The notes beneath the pieces are model-generated. The model saw only the letters and a list, made by a program, of their open reading frames with translations, did no database searches and was not told the origin of the DNA. Positions 1 to 4,792 of a stretch of 6,383 nt of DNA are shown here, piece after piece; within the stretch, counting starts at the first letter, position 1; each line of letters starts with the position of its first letter. A program made the position numbers and the translations under genes. This DNA comes from Methylococcales bacterium. Lineage in GTDB: Bacteria; Pseudomonadota; Gammaproteobacteria; Methylococcales; Methylomonadaceae. The stretch is taken from the NCBI GenBank assembly GCA_009692395.1, contig SHZG01000141.1, positions 1 to 6,383 on the forward strand. Direction: 5' to 3'.

Positions 1-2
1 TT

Positions 3-125
3 CGGACATGGATCAAACGACTCAATCGCAAGACCATTTGCTTCTCAAAACTAGAGTTGATGCACGACACCGTCATCGGTTTGCTTATCAACAAGGTCGA
101 ATTCGGGCGCGATATTTATTCATAA
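3..125 (+). CDS. IS1-family transposase (InsB-type), C-terminal fragment
   Basis: The gene is partial, with its 5' end outside the window; 40 codons and a TAA stop are visible. The translation opens with RTWIKRLNRKTICFSK, which matches the very conserved end of the IS1 DDE transposase, where these residues follow the last catalytic region. It then ends in a family-variable tail, LELMHDTVIGLL to GRDIYS. The protein would cut and join the IS ends. In IS1 the full enzyme is usually made by a programmed frameshift between insA and insB', but that site is not in the window. The stop codon lies 21 bases before the IS right tip, the normal IS1 arrangement. Identity to the family is clear. Whether this copy is intact cannot be judged. 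Confidence 0.88.
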   Translation, partial: RTWIKRLNRKTICFSKLELMHDTVIGLLINKVEFGRDIYS

Positions 126-146
126 TTACAGATTTAACCCACTACC
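125..146. repeat. IS1 right terminal inverted repeat (IRR)
   Basis: The outermost ~22 bases of the IS, read on the minus strand from 146, start GGTAGTGGG and run AT-rich inward. This fits the IS1 pattern of a GG-tipped, ~20-25 bp terminal repeat bound by InsA and the transposase. The matching left repeat is outside the window, so the inner limit is approximate. The repeat also supplies the last three codons (VVG) and the TAA stop of the broken integrase frame at 134-508. Confidence 0.7.
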
Positions 147-508
147 GTTCGCTTTTGGTGGCTTTCTGATTTGTTGGTGAAGTGCTTGGCGTACCACTCC
201 AACGCTATCGCCTTAAAACTGCTTTCGGTTGCCCCCGTTTTTTTTATTTTGCGATCTAGGCTGGGGTCGATACCGCCATCAATTTGTTTTTTGGCGGTAT
301 CTCGTTTATCCCGCGCTTCTTTGAGTGATGTGGTTGGATAAACACCTAACGCTAAGGTTTTCCGTGCGCCGTTAAATCGGTAATTGTATCGAAAGTATTT
401 TGAGCCATTGGGATTAACCAGTAGGAACATTCCCTTTTCGTCTTGGAGTTTGTACGCCTTATCTGGCGCGGCTTTGGCGTTCTTTATGGCGGTATCTGTT
501 AGGGACAT
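134..508 (-). pseudogene. P4-type tyrosine integrase, truncated by IS1
   Basis: This is the N-terminal part of a phage/genomic-island integrase (tyrosine recombinase, P4/CP4 type). The start MSLTDTAIKNAK and the block ALGVYPTTSLKEARDKRD (residues about 53-70), ending IDGGIDPS, are hallmarks of the arm-site DNA-binding domain (DUF4102). Residues from about 98 (FKAIALEWY) begin the SAM-like core-binding domain. The family is usually around 400 residues. Here about 120 native residues are followed by VVG-stop, read from the IS1 terminal repeat. The catalytic domain with the R...HxxR...Y residues is absent, though it may lie beyond the IS to the left. The gene points away from the adjacent tRNA-Met, as expected for a tRNA-integrated island. 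The fragment could at most still bind arm sites. No strong Shine-Dalgarno is visible before the ATG. Confidence 0.88.
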
Positions 509-570
509 GGCGGTATAAATTCCAGTAGATGGCGATATACCGCCACTTATACCGCCACCAATGGCGGTAT
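270..570. repeat. Seven-copy TGGCGGTAT repeat cluster at the integrase promoter and gene start
   Basis: The 9-mer TGGCGGTAT occurs on the plus strand at 292-300, 487-495, 508-516 and 562-570. It occurs as its complement at 270-278, 537-545 and 549-557. Seven perfect copies in about 300 bp is far above the roughly 0.002 expected by chance on two strands. Copies 549-557 and 562-570 form an inverted pair inside the integrase promoter. Copy 537-545 sits at the predicted transcription start. Copy 508-516 overlaps the ATG. The three copies inside the gene encode parts of DTA and GGI motifs, so some of the signal may be coding constraint. The likely role is arm-type sites for the integrase and its excision/repressor factor. 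This is inference from position and repetition. Confidence 0.75.
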
Positions 571-575
571 GTCAA
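546..575 (-). promoter_or_regulatory. Predicted integrase promoter with embedded operator
   Basis: Read on the minus strand, a perfect -35 box TTGACA (575-570) and a -10 box TATAAG (551-546) are separated by 18 bp. Transcription would begin near 539, about 30 bases before the integrase ATG. An inverted pair of the TGGCGGTAT repeat (549-557 and 562-570, 4-base centre) fills the spacer and touches both boxes. A protein bound there would therefore block RNA polymerase, which suggests autorepression by the integrase or a linked regulator. The boxes are seen directly; the regulation is inferred. Confidence 0.6.
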
Positions 576-603
576 TAAACCTTGTTACACTTCGTTAGAC
601 AAT

Positions 604-639
604 AAAAAACCCGCTAAGCCTTATGACTTGCGGGTTTTT
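604..639. terminator. Bidirectional rho-independent terminator between tRNA-Met and integrase
   Basis: The stem CCCGC (610-614) pairs with GCGGG (630-634), extended by AAG/CTT (616-618 with 627-629) around one bulged base. It is flanked by A6 on the left (604-609) and T5 on the right (635-639), so each strand has a U-tract after a GC stem. On the minus strand it lies 31 bases past the tRNA 3' end and would end the tRNA transcript. It would thereby insulate the integrase from tRNA transcription. Confidence 0.8.
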
Positions 640-670
640 AGTCTTCTTTGAACATCGTTAAACCTATGTA

Positions 671-700
671 TGGTGGCGATAGGTGGATTTGAACCACCGA
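671..700 (-). other. Probable island attachment site (attL side) in the tRNA 3' end
   Basis: P4-type integrases typically recombine within the T-arm/acceptor 3' end of a tRNA gene and regenerate it. They leave the integrase gene just downstream and reading away from the tRNA. That is the layout here, with the tRNA 3' end at 671 and the integrase start at 508. The second copy (attR) would be a direct repeat of this tRNA end to the left of the window. I saw no second copy inside the window, so the exact crossover region is unknown. Confidence 0.4.
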
Positions 701-747
701 CCCCGGGGTTATGAATCCCGTGCTCTAACCAACTGAGCTATATCGCC
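671..747 (-). tRNA. tRNA-Met (CAU), elongator type
   Basis: A complete 77-nt cloverleaf is visible on the minus strand. The acceptor stem GGCGATA/TATCGCC is perfect. The D arm is GCTC-AGTTGGTTA-GAGC. The anticodon loop TTCATAA has CAT as anticodon. The T arm is GGTGG-TTCAAAT-CCACC, and CCA is encoded. The paired first base (G1-C72) and normal D arm argue against initiator tRNA-fMet, which has an unpaired position 1. A CAU anticodon can also be the lysidine-modified tRNA-Ile2, but the GAGCAC...GGGGTC body resembles elongator Met. The anticodon stem CGGGA/CCCCG has an A31-C39 mismatch next to the loop, where a T39 would give a perfect stem. The gene serves as the probable integration site of the adjacent island. 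Confidence 0.93.
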
Positions 748-766
748 ATTTTTGAGGGGCTGTGTA

Positions 767-795
767 AAGAGCGGGAATTATAGATACCCGCTCTT
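767..795 (-). terminator. Inverted repeat after ychF, possible weak terminator
   Basis: A 9-bp perfect inverted repeat, AAGAGCGGG (767-775) and CCCGCTCTT (787-795), surrounds an 11-base loop and lies 7 bases past the ychF stop codon. In the ychF direction it is followed only by a short TTT, so termination would be weak. The loop contains the TATAAT of the tRNA promoter, so the palindrome may matter more for the tRNA promoter than for ychF. Confidence 0.5.
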
Positions 796-805
796 AATTT
801 GTCAA
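777..805 (-). promoter_or_regulatory. Consensus sigma-70 promoter of tRNA-Met
   Basis: On the minus strand a perfect TTGACA (805-800) and a perfect TATAAT (782-777) are separated by exactly 17 bp. The start would fall near 770, giving a leader of about 23 nt before the mature tRNA. The -10 is followed by a C/G-rich stretch (TTCCCGCTC), the GC-rich discriminator typical of stringently controlled stable-RNA promoters. The -35 overlaps the ychF TGA stop (804-802). Confidence 0.85.
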
Positions 806-1893
806 ACGTTGAATCGAAAGTGCATGACATCGCCGTCTTTTACGATGTAATCTTTGCCCTCTAATCGCCATTTTCCTGCGTCTTTTGCACCTTGTTCGCC
901 CTTGTAAGTGATAAAGTCGGCGTAGGAAATAACTTCTGCACGAATAAAGCCTTTTTCAAAGTCGCTGTGTATCACGCCTGCTGATTGTGGGGCAGTCGCA
1001 CCAACAGGAATTGTCCACGCTCTGACTTCTTTTACGCCTGCGGTGAAGTAGGTGGCTAGGTTGAGTAATTTATAACCTGCGCGTACCACGCGGTCTAATC
1101 CTGCTTCTTCTAAGCCTAAGTCGTCGAGAAATTCTTTTTTCTCGTCTTCATCTAGCTGGGAAATTTCCGCTTCAATCGCGGCACAAATTGGCACAACCAT
1201 TGAGCCTTCTTTGGCTGCAAATTCGCGGACGCTGTCTAGCAGAGGGTTATTTTCAAAACCGTCATCTTGGACATTGGCAATGTACATGGTGGGTTTGAGT
1301 GTCATTAAGCACAAGTCTTTAAAGAGGTCGGTTTCTTCTTCGGTTAAGCCCATTGTGCGCACGGGTTCGCCCGCTTCCAGTTGTGCTAACACGCGTTCTA
1401 ATACTAATTTTTTGGCTTGTTCGTCTTTGTTGCCTGTGCGGGCAATTTTACTACAGCGTAATAAGGCTTTTTCTACCGATGTCATATCAGCTAACGCCAA
1501 TTCTGTGTTAATCACTTCAATATCAGATAGGGGATCAATTTTGTTGGCAACGTGAATCACATTGTCATCTTCAAAACAGCGCACCACATGAGCAATCGCA
1601 TCCGTTTCACGAATATTGGCTAAAAATTTGTTCCCTAAGCCTTCGCCTTTAGACGCGCCTGCCACTAAGCCCGCAATATCGACAAATTCAATGGTGGTGG
1701 GCAGTACACGTTCAGGTTTGACAATTTCTGCGAGTTTGTCCATTCTTGAGTCTGGCACAGGCACAACGCCAACATTGGGATCAATGGTACAGAAGGGATA
1801 ATTTTCAGCGGCAATTTTTGCCCGCGTTAGGGCGTTAAATAAAGTTGATTTACCAACATTGGGTAAGCCAACGATTCCACAATACAGTGCCAT
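802..1893 (-). CDS. ychF: Redox/ribosome-associated ATPase YchF (Obg-family GTPase fold)
   Basis: This is the universal P-loop ATPase YchF (EngD; OLA1 in eukaryotes), a cytoplasmic protein that binds ribosomes and is linked to translation and oxidative-stress control. Its length of 363 residues equals the E. coli protein, and the sequence is collinear with it throughout. The P-loop is GLPNVGKST (9-17). The G3 motif is VDIAGL (71-76), followed by the conserved GASKGEGLGNKFL. The G4 position reads NVQD (207-210), where YchF proteins typically carry NVNE/NMxE, the change linked to ATP rather than GTP preference. An alpha-helical coiled region spans about 130-200, and the C-terminal TGS domain starts near 278 (NLATYFTAGVKEVRAWT) and ends KDGDVMHFRFNV. 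An AAGAGA ribosome site stands 6 bases before the ATG. The usual partner pth is not next to it here; a methanopterin gene precedes it instead. Confidence 0.97.
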   Translation of the reverse strand: MALYCGIVGLPNVGKSTLFNALTRAKIAAENYPFCTIDPNVGVVPVPDSRMDKLAEIVKPERVLPTTIEFVDIAGLVAGASKGEGLGNKFLANIRETDAIAHVVRCFEDDNVIHVANKIDPLSDIEVINTELALADMTSVEKALLRCSKIARTGNKDEQAKKLVLERVLAQLEAGEPVRTMGLTEEETDLFKDLCLMTLKPTMYIANVQDDGFENNPLLDSVREFAAKEGSMVVPICAAIEAEISQLDEDEKKEFLDDLGLEEAGLDRVVRAGYKLLNLATYFTAGVKEVRAWTIPVGATAPQSAGVIHSDFEKGFIRAEVISYADFITYKGEQGAKDAGKWRLEGKDYIVKDGDVMHFRFNV

Positions 1894-1924
1894 AGTGTTC
1901 TCTTAACAGTTTCAAAAATAGGCA

Positions 1925-1953
1925 ATTATACAAGTTATCTGCTGTATCGTTGA
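1925..1953 (-). promoter_or_regulatory. Candidate ychF promoter
   Basis: A perfect TATAAT (1930-1925, minus strand) lies 31 bases before the ychF start in the 109-base gap after the beta-RFAP synthase gene. The -35 region at about 17 bp spacing (TCAACG, 1953-1948) is poor, so the call rests on the -10. It suggests ychF has its own start despite lying in line with the upstream operon. Confidence 0.4.
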
Positions 1954-2002
1954 TTTTCATAACGGTATTGTATGAATGCGAGTAGTGTTGAACGAGTAAT
2001 GC

Positions 2003-2971
2003 TCAAGAGGAATAGCTAACAAACACTTCACCGCCACAATTACGCGCACTGGCAGTGACAAAGCTCAAATTATCAAATTGCGCAAATGTGCGCCGTGCAT
2101 GTTGGGTGATTGATTCGGCTAATTGTGCGCCATCAATGGCACAAAAACCCGTTGGCCCCCATGAAGTTTGACCAATCGCCACCGCGCCTTGTTTGGCTAA
2201 CCAGTGCATAGCTTTGGTGACTTCGGGGCTGGTAAATACACCGCCTTGCGCCGCTGCGAAATGTTCACCAACCGATTGTTGTAATTGGCTGATAACGTCA
2301 CCAAACAGCACGATATTATTTTCAGCGACTGCGGGTAAGCCTTGCATCAATAACATATAACACAACCGTGCGGCTTCTGATTGAGGAAACGGGGGCAATT
2401 TTTTAAAGGCTTCCACTTCTTGTTGACCATGTAACCCTTGTCCGCGTTTATCAAACACTAAAATAAATCGCCACTCGCTAGGAATATCAAAATGCACCAA
2501 CACGGGTGGGATAATGGTATTTTCACCGCGCCCACCATCGACCACTAAACCGCCTTGTTCAAATACGCCGATGCCGATGCCTGAGCGTAAACCTCTATCC
2601 ATGACTGAGGCAATCTCGCGTACACTCAACCCTAAACCGTACAGCGCGTTGAGTGCTGAACCGATAGCCAACGACATTTGCGTACCCGAACCCAAACCGA
2701 CGTGTTCAGGAATAGCCGTTTCTATAGTGAGATTCACCTTATCGGAGACGTTTAACGCTTTGCATAACATGGTGAGACATAAATCGGCACGGTGTGCGGA
2801 CGCGCCTGTAATGATGCGCTGGTCGGCAGCGGTGACGGAAAGCCGCGTGGCGTGTTCATTGAGTGCGACTCCGATGCTACCAAAATGGCGACCGAGTGAA
2901 CCACTTAAATCAATGAATCCCATGTGTAAGCGGGCGGGAGCAATAACGGAAATTTTGAGCTGTTGAGTCAT
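2003..2971 (-). CDS. mptG: Beta-ribofuranosylaminobenzene 5'-phosphate synthase (GHMP-kinase fold)
   Basis: Beta-RFAP synthase joins a phosphoribosyl group from PRPP to an aromatic acid (p-aminobenzoate or p-hydroxybenzoate) with loss of CO2 and pyrophosphate. This is the first committed step towards (tetrahydro)methanopterin. At 322 residues it has the usual family length. The N-terminal block APARLHMGFIDLSG (11-24) opens the GHMP fold. The glycine-rich PEHVGLGSGTQMSLA motif (88-102) is the GHMP phosphate-binding loop in the GLGSGT form typical of this family. GIGVFEQGGLVVDGG (133-147) and the C-terminal GQTSWGPTGFCAI (267-279) are also characteristic. In bacteria the enzyme marks H4MPT-dependent formaldehyde oxidation. 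It lies 56 bases after the HAD gene on the same strand. No clear ribosome site precedes the ATG, but the family start (xxxVxAPARLHxG) supports it. A general GHMP kinase is the alternative, made unlikely by the C-terminal motif. Confidence 0.88.
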   Translation of the reverse strand: MTQQLKISVIAPARLHMGFIDLSGSLGRHFGSIGVALNEHATRLSVTAADQRIITGASAHRADLCLTMLCKALNVSDKVNLTIETAIPEHVGLGSGTQMSLAIGSALNALYGLGLSVREIASVMDRGLRSGIGIGVFEQGGLVVDGGRGENTIIPPVLVHFDIPSEWRFILVFDKRGQGLHGQQEVEAFKKLPPFPQSEAARLCYMLLMQGLPAVAENNIVLFGDVISQLQQSVGEHFAAAQGGVFTSPEVTKAMHWLAKQGAVAIGQTSWGPTGFCAIDGAQLAESITQHARRTFAQFDNLSFVTASARNCGGEVFVSYSS

Positions 2972-3009
2972 TAAGTAAGTATTAGGTTGTGGTGCGGAAT
3001 ATGGGCAAA

Positions 3010-3039
3010 ATTATACATGACCGCGTGCTAAGCGCGGAA
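3010..3039 (-). promoter_or_regulatory. Candidate internal promoter for beta-RFAP synthase
   Basis: A perfect TATAAT (3015-3010, minus strand) lies in the 56-base gap between the HAD gene and mptG, about 39 bases before the ATG. The -35 region (about TTCCGC, 3039-3034) is weak and overlaps the end of the HAD gene next to a short CCGCG/CGCGG hairpin (3021-3037). It could give mptG transcription independent of the two upstream genes. Confidence 0.35.
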
Positions 3040-3690
3040 CGATTCCAGCACATTGACTAAATCAGGCAGCATGACATCACAATATGTCAGTGTCAGTGGG
3101 TCTATCGGTAGAACAGAGGGGACAAACACCGCAAACGCGCCCGCTTTCCTAGCGGCGACGATGCCTGTATGAGAATCTTCTAACACTAAGCATTGCTGAA
3201 TAGGGATTCCTAAGATGTCAGCGGCTTTTAGAAAAATATCAGGTGCAGGTTTGCCATGTGTCACATCATCACGGCTGATAAGCGTGGAAAAAACACCCGT
3301 TAAACCCGCGAGTTCCAGACATTCCAGCGCATTAATAGCGCGGCTGTTAGTGGCTAAGCAATAGGGTAATTGTTGTTGATTAATAAAGGCTAACAACTCG
3401 TGAAAACCACGTTTTACTTCAATGCCGTTACGGTTGACGTGGTCGCGCCAGAATTCGCCAGTGGTTTGATTAAAATGCGGTAAATCAAAATTAGCCCCAA
3501 ATTCCGCCAGTAATTTGTGTTTAATCGTGTCGCCATTCAAGCCAGAAAAAGACTGGCAAAATTCATCGGACAAGGTATAGCCCAGTTGAACACCTGCCTG
3601 TTGCCACGCAATAAAATAGGTCGCTTCGGTGTCTAACACTAAGCCATCCATATCAAAAATGACGGCTGAAAAATTGGCTAGGTCAAGCAT
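3028..3690 (-). CDS. HAD superfamily hydrolase, subfamily IA (beta-phosphoglucomutase/phosphatase-like)
   Basis: This is a cytoplasmic phosphatase or phosphomutase of the haloacid dehalogenase superfamily; 220 residues is normal for the IA group. Motif I is IFDMDGLVLDTE (11-22), with nucleophile D13 and acid/base D15. The helical cap runs about 23-85. Motif II is LATNSR (112-117). Motif III is the lysine in HGKPAPDIF (K147). Motif IV is VLEDSHTGIVAA (169-180) with E171/D172. The DGLVLDTE plus KPAPD/EDSxxG combination fits IA variant 3 enzymes acting on small sugar phosphates or phosphoglycolate, but the substrate is not determinable. Its ATG lies inside the preceding gene (13-base overlap), with an AAGG ribosome site 7 bases upstream, implying translational coupling. 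Position in front of mptG suggests a related task, possibly a dephosphorylation in cofactor synthesis or removal of a by-product. That is inference. Confidence 0.9.
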   Translation of the reverse strand: MLDLANFSAVIFDMDGLVLDTEATYFIAWQQAGVQLGYTLSDEFCQSFSGLNGDTIKHKLLAEFGANFDLPHFNQTTGEFWRDHVNRNGIEVKRGFHELLAFINQQQLPYCLATNSRAINALECLELAGLTGVFSTLISRDDVTHGKPAPDIFLKAADILGIPIQQCLVLEDSHTGIVAARKAGAFAVFVPSVLPIDPLTLTYCDVMLPDLVNVLESFRA

Positions 3691-4598
3691 CGAATAACCT
3701 TGATATATTCGCAGTGGGCTTCTCGACTTGAACCGACGACAATACGTTTAACACCGTGAGCATCTTGTTCAACAACACCCGCTATTTCAATTAATTCACC
3801 GTTCACTGCTTGCCCTGTATAGGTCGCGGTAAAACTGACCGCTGAGTGAATCTGTGGATGGTCTATGATCAATTCAGCGGGATAAGCAAACGCCTCCGTG
3901 TCATCCAGCACACGACATTGCACGGTTATCGCGCCACATTTTTGATAACGGCTAGCAGGCGCAGAAGATGGATTAATCAGGTTTAAATCAAATTTTCGCC
4001 CATTAATAACGGCTTTATTAAATTTACGCCGTTCATGCCAAACGTAATCAGCAAAACTGAGTTCACAATCACGGCGTTGGTAGGATTGCTGCCAATCTTC
4101 ATTACTTAATTCTTGTAGCACATCGCGTGCAATCAGTTCACGCACAATAGCGCGGCAGTGTTGAAAAACGTCTGCGTTATAACACACCAAATCAATGTCT
4201 GAACTGGCTTGCTGCACACCAATTAATAGCGAACCCGTCACGCCACAATGGCTTAAATCCAAACCATTGACCTGTAATAACTGACACAGGGCAATGAAAT
4301 CACGATCCACAGCATCGGGCTGTTCTATTTGTTGAATAGCTTGCAAACGCTGTTTAGGTTGATGATGTTTAATAATGCGCTCTACGGGAACAGCGTGTAA
4401 CTGTGCATCTAACACAGGCGAATAATGCAGATAATCCGCATGGTGTTGTATGAGTAGCTGATTCGCCGCGTGGGTAGCGACTTTTTTTTGCTGCACATAA
4501 CGCAAAAAACACAGCACTTTGCCCTGTTCTGTGCCGTCGGCGACCACCGCAAATATTAAATTTTCGGCAGTTTCGATAAAATCTTTAGCGAGAAACAT
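3678..4598 (-). CDS. Predicted nucleotidyltransferase (Pol-beta-like fold), function unknown
   Basis: From the preferred ATG at 4598 the protein has 306 residues. A Pol-beta-type nucleotidyltransferase core is visible. GVTGSLLIG (119-127) gives the GS helix-turn. It is followed by SSDIDLVCY (132-140), with D134 and D136 as the metal-binding pair, and KFDLNLI (202-208), with D204 as candidate third carboxylate. The N-terminal part (MFLAKDFIETAENLIFAVVADG...CFLRYV) and the C-terminal beta-rich part ending EYIKVIR are not motifs I can name. No membrane segment is apparent. The frame stays open 38 codons further upstream to 4712, but that stretch is encoded by the dispersed palindromic repeat and is not family-like, so the shorter start is chosen even though no good ribosome site precedes it. 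It overlaps the HAD gene by 13 bases and leads a three-gene run ending in mptG. The nucleotide and acceptor substrates are unknown. Confidence 0.82.
   Translation of the reverse strand: MFLAKDFIETAENLIFAVVADGTEQGKVLCFLRYVQQKKVATHAANQLLIQHHADYLHYSPVLDAQLHAVPVERIIKHHQPKQRLQAIQQIEQPDAVDRDFIALCQLLQVNGLDLSHCGVTGSLLIGVQQASSDIDLVCYNADVFQHCRAIVRELIARDVLQELSNEDWQQSYQRRDCELSFADYVWHERRKFNKAVINGRKFDLNLINPSSAPASRYQKCGAITVQCRVLDDTEAFAYPAELIIDHPQIHSAVSFTATYTGQAVNGELIEIAGVVEQDAHGVKRIVVGSSREAHCEYIKVIRCLT
3698..3701 (-). promoter_or_regulatory. Ribosome binding site of the HAD gene inside the upstream gene
   Basis: AAGG on the minus strand lies 7 bases before the HAD ATG and within the last codons of the nucleotidyltransferase gene. 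It supports the ATG at 3690 as the start and a coupled two-gene mRNA. Confidence 0.6.
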
Positions 4599-4625
4599 GA
4601 TGATAGTTGTTGAGTGAGTTGTGTG

Positions 4626-4654
4626 AATATAGCTAACCGTTAATAAAATGATTA
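4626..4654 (-). promoter_or_regulatory. Weak candidate promoter for the nucleotidyltransferase-HAD-mptG operon
   Basis: TATATT (4631-4626, minus strand) lies 27 bases before the chosen ATG at 4598. At 17 bp spacing the -35 is TAATCA (4654-4649), which is poor. It lies between the repeat at 4659-4742 and the gene. This is the best candidate in the gap, but it is not strong. Confidence 0.25.
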
Positions 4655-4658
4655 CAAA

Positions 4659-4742
4659 ACCGTTCGCACCGAAGCCCCTCGAAGTGTGAATGTGGTTCGA
4701 CAAGGCTCTCATGAGCTTGTCGAATGGCTCACCACGAACGGT
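4659..4742. repeat. Palindromic dispersed repeat (REP/MITE-like)
   Basis: An 84-bp block is bounded by an 8-bp perfect inverted repeat, ACCGTTCG (4659-4666) and CGAACGGT (4735-4742). Inside lie two hairpins. One pairs TTCGCAC with GTGTGAA (4663-4669 with 4684-4690, one mismatch). The other is a perfect 9-bp stem, TTCGACAAG/CTTGTCGAA (4696-4704 with 4716-4724), whose loop is centred on CTCATGAG. Words such as GTTCGACAAGCTC and CACCACGAACGG belong to a style of intergenic repeat I recognise from many proteobacterial genomes. Copy number in this genome cannot be seen here. No gene is encoded. Confidence 0.75.
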
Positions 4743-4792
4743 ATCATTGTATTGTGCGTTAGCTCTAGTAGTTTAACGTCAGTGGTGTTCCC

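Larger units (their letters stand above)
1..146 (+). mobile_element. IS1-family insertion sequence, right end
   Basis: This is the right-hand end of an IS1-family element; its left part lies outside the window. Two things support it. The first is the C-terminal tail of an IS1 transposase (InsB type) reading rightward. The second is a terminal sequence that, read inward from position 146, begins GGTAGTGGGTTAAATCTGTA and matches the GGTnnTG start typical of IS1 ends. The edge at 146 coincides exactly with the point where a leftward integrase reading frame stops looking like its family. IS1 elements duplicate 8-9 bp of target, so the right copy of that duplication should be GTTCGCTT(T), starting at 147. 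This cannot be confirmed without the left flank. Confidence 0.85.

Noticed and set aside
486..570. CRISPR-like interpretation of the TGGCGGTAT repeats
   Set aside because: Units are only 9 bp, occur on both strands, have irregular spacing and overlap a promoter and coding sequence. This is a binding-site cluster, not a CRISPR array.
1211..1801. Plus-strand open frames inside ychF
   Set aside because: They are shadows of a highly conserved gene on the minus strand, with no start signals or family resemblance.
2514..2966. 150-codon plus-strand open frame opposite mptG
   Set aside because: Its proline/serine-rich low-quality translation mirrors the codon pattern of the minus-strand beta-RFAP synthase; no ribosome site.
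3021..3037. CCGCG/CGCGG hairpin at the end of the HAD gene as a terminator
   Set aside because: The stem is only 5 bp with no U-tract in the direction of transcription. It is unlikely to stop the operon mRNA.
4599..4712. 38-codon N-terminal extension of the nucleotidyltransferase gene to an ATG at 4712
   Set aside because: The stretch is encoded largely by the palindromic repeat at 4659-4742, contains no recognisable domain, and begins inside a hairpin loop. The Met at 4598 starts a coherent MFLAKDFIETAE... protein.
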